Of a stretch of DNA of 64,000 bases, positions 60,544 through 64,000 are shown piece by piece (within the stretch, counting starts at the first letter, position 1; the number at the start of each line of letters is the position of its first letter). The notes under the pieces were generated by a model. It did no database searches and had not been told where the DNA came from. It worked only from the letters and a program-made list of their open reading frames with translations. Made by a program: the position numbers and the translations under genes. Origin of the DNA: Thermicanus aegyptius DSM 12793 (GTDB lineage Bacteria; Bacillota; Bacilli; Thermicanales; Thermicanaceae); the NCBI RefSeq assembly GCF_000510645.1, contig NZ_KI783301.1, forward strand, positions 565,104-629,103, in the 5' to 3' direction.

Positions 60544-61353
60544 ATGACCGAAGCGATGAATGGTCAAGAATACATCCTTTTTGCCACGAAACTGGCCAGG
60601 GAAGCGGGAAAAATCGCGTTAGAAGGAAGGAAAGAGAAGATCGTATCGTATCAGTTTAAGAGCTCCCATAAGGACTTGGTTACTGAAATAGACCGCCAAG
60701 TGGAACGGTTTATTGTGGCAAAGATCAAGGAAACCTATCCTTCCCACGGCATTCTGGGGGAGGAAGGGACGAATATCGATGGCGGGGGGAATTCCTCATA
60801 TCGTTGGGTGATCGATCCCATCGACGGAACCACCAATTTTATACATCAAGGGATTAACTTCTGTGTATCCATCGCCCTTTATCAGGGGGGAGAAGGCGTG
60901 GCAGGCGTCGTCTATGATCCTTCCCGGGATGAGCTTTTTTCCGGGGAAAGGGGAAAAGGAGCCTTTTTAAACGGAAGTCCCATCGGCTTTACAGGAGAAA
61001 AGAAAATGGACGAATCCCTCATCGGGACGAATCTCATTTGGGTAGGGAGGACGCGTCGACTGAAATTAGAGGAGTCGATCTACAGGTTGGCCAATGTAAG
61101 CCGGGGCGTCCGTTCTTTAGGAGCCGCCGCTTTGGAACTGGCCTATGTGGCGGCAGGCCGCCTTGATGCATATCTCGGGCTATATCTCTCCCCTTGGGAT
61201 TATGGAGCCGGGAAATTGATCGTGGAAGAAGCGGGAGGGAAGGTGAGCAATTTTGATGGGGATTCCCTTTCTCTTATTTCCGAGAAGCAGGGACTCCTCG
61301 CTTCCCATCCGTCGATTCACGGGGATCTCCTTCAGTTTTTAAAAAGAGAGTAG
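60544..61353 (+). CDS. suhB: Inositol-1-monophosphatase family phosphatase
   Basis: 269 residues. Metal-binding motifs GILGEEG near residue 72, IDPIDGTTNFIHQG near residue 91 and the C-terminal WDYGAGKLIVEEAGG. These define the IMPase fold (FIG superfamily). Substrates in Bacilli include inositol phosphate, histidinol phosphate or sugar phosphates; sequence alone does not decide. AAAGGAG precedes the ATG at 60544. Its last 80 nt overlap the convergent UDP-glucose dehydrogenase gene. Confidence 0.88.
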   Translation: MTEAMNGQEYILFATKLAREAGKIALEGRKEKIVSYQFKSSHKDLVTEIDRQVERFIVAKIKETYPSHGILGEEGTNIDGGGNSSYRWVIDPIDGTTNFIHQGINFCVSIALYQGGEGVAGVVYDPSRDELFSGERGKGAFLNGSPIGFTGEKKMDESLIGTNLIWVGRTRRLKLEESIYRLANVSRGVRSLGAAALELAYVAAGRLDAYLGLYLSPWDYGAGKLIVEEAGGKVSNFDGDSLSLISEKQGLLASHPSIHGDLLQFLKRE

Positions 61354-62641
61354 GCTTTTTCCCAATCCGTATGTATTGGAAACCGGCTTTCTTCATTTTC
61401 TCCTCATCAAGGCAGTTCCGGCCATCGATGAAGAGGGGATGTGAAACCAGCCTGCGCAGGCGGATCCAGTCCGCTTCTTTAAATTCCGGCCATTCGGTCA
61501 GCAGTAAAATCGCTTCCGTTCCTTCGATCGCTTCCTGTATCGTCGAAGTAAGGGCGACGGAATGAAGGGCGGGATGAGGGGTTCCTTCTTTCACCAGGGG
61601 GTCATATGCTCTTAGGGTATATGGATATTTGGCCAAGTGGGAGATCACTTTTAGTGAAGGGGAATCCCGCAAATCGTCGGTCCCCGGTTTAAACGTAAGA
61701 CCAAGGAGGGTAATCCGGCGGGCCTTTATGGGGAGAAGCGAGAGGAGCCGATGTACGATCCGATCCGGAATCCGGTCATTGGTTTCCATCATGGCCTCTA
61801 CCATGGGGACCGGGACTCCGGCTTCACGGGCCATGTGCATGAGGGCGAAGGCATCTTTCGGGAAACAGGAACCTCCGAAACCGATCCCTGCTTTTAAGAA
61901 ATGGGGCCCGATTCTCCGGTCACTCCCCATCCCTAAAGAGACCATCTCCACATCGGCCGACAAAGATTCGCAAAGTTCCGCCATCATGTTGATGAACGAG
62001 ATCTTGGTCGCGAGGAATACATTTGCGGCGTATTTTACCATTTCCGCACTCCGGCGATCCATCCACAGGATGGGAGCCGGAATCCCTTTATAAATCTCTT
62101 GCAGTAGGGGAGCAAGCCCCCCGTCATCCAGGCCGATTACGATTCGGTCGGGTAGAAGGAAGTCATGGAGGGCGCTTCCCTGGCGCAAGAATTCAGGATT
62201 TGAAACGACATGGAATGGGAACGAAGGGGAAATCTCCCTCATCATCTTTTCTACTTTATCCCCTGTTCCCACAGGAACGGTGCTTTTAATGATCAGCATC
62301 TTCTCCTCTTCCGCTAAGAGGGCGATCTGATGGGCGACGGCGAAGACGGCGCTTAGGTCCGCTTCTCCGGTGCTTTTGGCAGGTGTGCCTACCGTAAGGA
62401 AGAGGACCGGTGCAAAGAACACGGCTTCTTCCAACCGGTCGGTGAAGAAAAGCCTTTTTCCTTCGATTCCTCTCTTGATGCATTCCTCTAACCCTGGTTC
62501 GTAGATCGGGGAGAGCCCTTTTTTTAATGTAGCAATTCTGCGCTGATGAATGTCATAGGCGATCACCTCATGTCCGAGTTGAGCCAGTCCCGCTGCCTGA
62601 ACCAATCCCACATAACCTGCGCCAATCACCGCGATTTTCAT
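61274..62641 (-). CDS. ugd: UDP-glucose 6-dehydrogenase
   Basis: 455 residues. Oxidises UDP-glucose to UDP-glucuronate with two NAD. The Rossmann motif is AVIGAGYVGLVQA; the catalytic Cys is in GIGFGGSCFPKDAFAL near residue 257; GLTFKPGTDDLRDSPSL marks the C-terminal domain. GGAGGAGAAAACC precedes the ATG. The last 27 residues are encoded antisense to suhB and carry a basic tail (KRGVPASRK) not needed for the fold. With the GT4 gene upstream it probably supplies a glucuronate-containing surface polymer or glycolipid. UDP-glucose could come from the GalE/GalT pathway. Confidence 0.93.
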   Translation of the reverse strand: MKIAVIGAGYVGLVQAAGLAQLGHEVIAYDIHQRRIATLKKGLSPIYEPGLEECIKRGIEGKRLFFTDRLEEAVFFAPVLFLTVGTPAKSTGEADLSAVFAVAHQIALLAEEEKMLIIKSTVPVGTGDKVEKMMREISPSFPFHVVSNPEFLRQGSALHDFLLPDRIVIGLDDGGLAPLLQEIYKGIPAPILWMDRRSAEMVKYAANVFLATKISFINMMAELCESLSADVEMVSLGMGSDRRIGPHFLKAGIGFGGSCFPKDAFALMHMAREAGVPVPMVEAMMETNDRIPDRIVHRLLSLLPIKARRITLLGLTFKPGTDDLRDSPSLKVISHLAKYPYTLRAYDPLVKEGTPHPALHSVALTSTIQEAIEGTEAILLLTEWPEFKEADWIRLRRLVSHPLFIDGRNCLDEEKMKKAGFQYIRIGKKPTLFLKTEGDPRESTDGKRGVPASRK

Positions 62642-62655
62642 GGTTTTCTCCTCCT

Positions 62656-63798
62656 TTAAGCGTGAATGGAAATTTGTTCCCTTTTTTGGAGAACCTCTTG
62701 GTAGGATCGAATCAGATTGGAGAAGACGTTCTCCCAGGACTGCCTTTTCGCATAAAAGAGGGCCTGACGGGAAAGGCGTTCTCGAAGAGGGGCATCTTCC
62801 ACCAAGGTGACGATTCCTTGGCGAAATGCGTCTACATCACGAGGGCGTACCAACCAACCTGTTTCCCCATGACGAACGTTTTCTTTGACCCCACCCTGAT
62901 TTACCGCTAAGACAGGGAGGCCGGAGGCGAATGCTTCTAGGATTACATTTCCATACGTCTCGGTGCTGGAGGGAAAGGTGAATAGATCCGCAAAGCGATA
63001 GAAGCGCGCTAACTCTTCCCCTTGTTGAAATCCGGTAAAGAGAACCGAATCGTCCGCTTTCTCCCGCAGTTCTTTCGCCATGGGTCCATCTCCCACCAAC
63101 ACAAGTCGAACCCTTCTTTTTATATGGGGAGGAAGGCTCTCGTAGGCTTCCATGAGGATGGAGAGATCCTTTTCCGGGGCGAGGCGTCCCACATAGAGGA
63201 GGGTTAGTTTGCCGTGGGCAGGGGGAAGGGGCGAAGCCTCGCCCTTTTCTTTGGGACGAAAGAAAGAAACATCGATACCCCTGGGCCAGATCTCAATCGA
63301 ATTGAGGCCATGTTCCCGGAGGAGCTTCTCGGTCTCCCGGCTTGGGGCATAAATTTTTTCCGCTTGCGAATAAAACCATTTTACATAAGCCCACAGCCCG
63401 TTTTTTAGAATGCTTAAATTGTAATAAGGAAGATAACGGTCAAAATGGGTATGGTAAGAAGCGACGACGGGCGTCCGATTTTTTTTGCAAAAATGGAGTC
63501 CGGTTAAGCCTAAATTGAAAGGCGTCGCAATGTGGCAAAGGTCCGGGGCGAACTCCCGCAATTCTTTTTGCAGCGTAAATGGATTCGGGATCGCAACCCT
63601 TACTTCCGGATAAGGGAAGAAGGGGAGACTGTAGCTACGGAAAACATGGGGTTCATCCCGGCCGATCATGGAAGGCAGGGGCGCAACCACTTTAACGGAG
63701 AAGGATTTCTCCTTCAAATAATCGGCCAACCTTCCCAGGGTCATGGCCACTCCATTTACCTCCGGTCTGTACGTATCTGTAAAGAGCACAACCTTCAC
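62656..63798 (-). CDS. Glycosyltransferase family 4
   Basis: 380 residues, GT-B fold. N-terminal donor/acceptor part with LFTDTYRPEVNGVAMTLGRL, the phosphate-loop region LLYVGRLAPEKDLSILMEAY, and the E-x7-E motif SSTETYGNVILEAFASGLPV with catalytic glutamates. Closest in pattern to mannosyl- or glucosyl-diacylglycerol-type GT4 enzymes of Bacilli. The GTG at 63798 has AAGGAG 8 nt upstream; a GTG at 63807 is too close. Only 14 nt separate it from ugd, so they form one operon. Confidence 0.88.
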   Translation of the reverse strand: MKVVLFTDTYRPEVNGVAMTLGRLADYLKEKSFSVKVVAPLPSMIGRDEPHVFRSYSLPFFPYPEVRVAIPNPFTLQKELREFAPDLCHIATPFNLGLTGLHFCKKNRTPVVASYHTHFDRYLPYYNLSILKNGLWAYVKWFYSQAEKIYAPSRETEKLLREHGLNSIEIWPRGIDVSFFRPKEKGEASPLPPAHGKLTLLYVGRLAPEKDLSILMEAYESLPPHIKRRVRLVLVGDGPMAKELREKADDSVLFTGFQQGEELARFYRFADLFTFPSSTETYGNVILEAFASGLPVLAVNQGGVKENVRHGETGWLVRPRDVDAFRQGIVTLVEDAPLRERLSRQALFYAKRQSWENVFSNLIRSYQEVLQKREQISIHA

Positions 63799-63887
63799 CC
63801 TGTTCACTCCTTCAAGTGCCTCTTACCCTTCTATTGTACGATGGAAATGTCACCTCACGATGAACTTTTAATTAATTTTCTGTAAAG

Positions 63888-64000
63888 TTATAACCGATGT
63901 AAAGAAAAAAGCTTTCGTATCCTTTGAGGATAATTGGTGATAATCCCTGCCGGCTCCAGTTTCATCACATCAATCAGATCAACCCAGTTGTCTACGGTAT
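63888..64000 (-). CDS. Unknown protein, 3' end only
   Basis: An open frame enters from the right edge on the minus strand and ends with TAA at 63888-63890, giving 36 C-terminal residues (ends YPQRIRKLFSLHRL). I cannot assign it. It lies 90 nt upstream of the GT4 gene and may be the first gene of that operon. Confidence 0.45.
   Translation of the reverse strand, partial: TVDNWVDLIDVMKLEPAGIITNYPQRIRKLFSLHRL

Overview
The window looks like a chromosomal segment of a member of the Bacillota, class Bacilli, probably a Bacillales-type spore former or a relative. The evidence is the gene set: SipW with TasA/camelysin-like proteins, two LiaFSR-type stress modules with PspA and PspC, PepV, YqgQ, a Med-like lipoprotein, an MsmX-type ATPase, type-2 GalT, strong AGGAGG ribosome binding sites and frequent GTG/TTG starts. 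A protein-disulfide-oxidoreductase-like redoxin hints at a thermophile. I cannot name the genus. I saw no rRNA, tRNA, CRISPR array or intact insertion sequence.

Layout. 0-0.6 kb: end of an unknown gene and a retropepsin-like protein. 0.7-0.9 kb: a possible short leader transcription unit. 1.1-15.7 kb: a galactoside island with a sugar-binding lipoprotein, two permeases, GH2 beta-galactosidase, GH36 alpha-galactosidase, a LacI-type regulator and the complete Leloir set galK-galE-galT-galM. This part is clearly more AT-rich than the rest. The transporter has no ATPase of its own; an MsmX-type ATPase at 48.7-49.8 kb could energise it. 16.0-21.3 kb: GDSL hydrolase, ABC-2 exporter, PepV dipeptidase and a monoglyceride-lipase-like hydrolase. 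21.3-24 kb: LmrA-type ABC exporter with a MerR regulator. 24.2-27.1 kb: coiled-coil protein, an orphan Opp-like permease pair and a LiaI-like membrane protein. 27.4-32.2 kb: aminotransferase, a NarL-type two-component pair and a degenerate HD-GYP membrane protein.

32.4-36 kb: a biofilm-fibre locus with a DUF4047-like protein, SipW, a TasA/CalY-like protein and a second TasA-like protein carrying an extra C-terminal domain. 36.3-37.5 kb: preQ1 riboswitch, queuosine-precursor transporter and QueF. 38.3-45.3 kb: the envelope-stress module liaI-pspA-pspC-pspA, then liaF-liaS-liaR, then a second ABC-2 exporter paralogous to the one at 17-18.8 kb. 45.5-50.9 kb: M14 peptidase, P1B-4 metal ATPase with Fur-like boxes, MsmX and a PucR-type regulator. 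51.1-55.9 kb: NhaC antiporter, Med-like lipoprotein, hybrid-like histidine kinase and a stand-alone receiver protein in one operon. 55.9-64 kb: RsmF-like methyltransferase, YqgQ, a small Sm-like candidate, redoxin, PCYCGC lipoprotein, Ung, an inositol-monophosphatase-type enzyme, UDP-glucose dehydrogenase, a GT4 glycosyltransferase and the end of one more gene.

The main themes are galactoside use, cell-envelope stress sensing with many small membrane and PspA-type proteins, and surface fibre assembly. The strongest regulatory calls are the preQ1-I riboswitch, the MerR promoter with a 19-bp spacer, a LiaR-type operator directly upstream of the liaI promoter, and Fur-like boxes before the metal ATPase.
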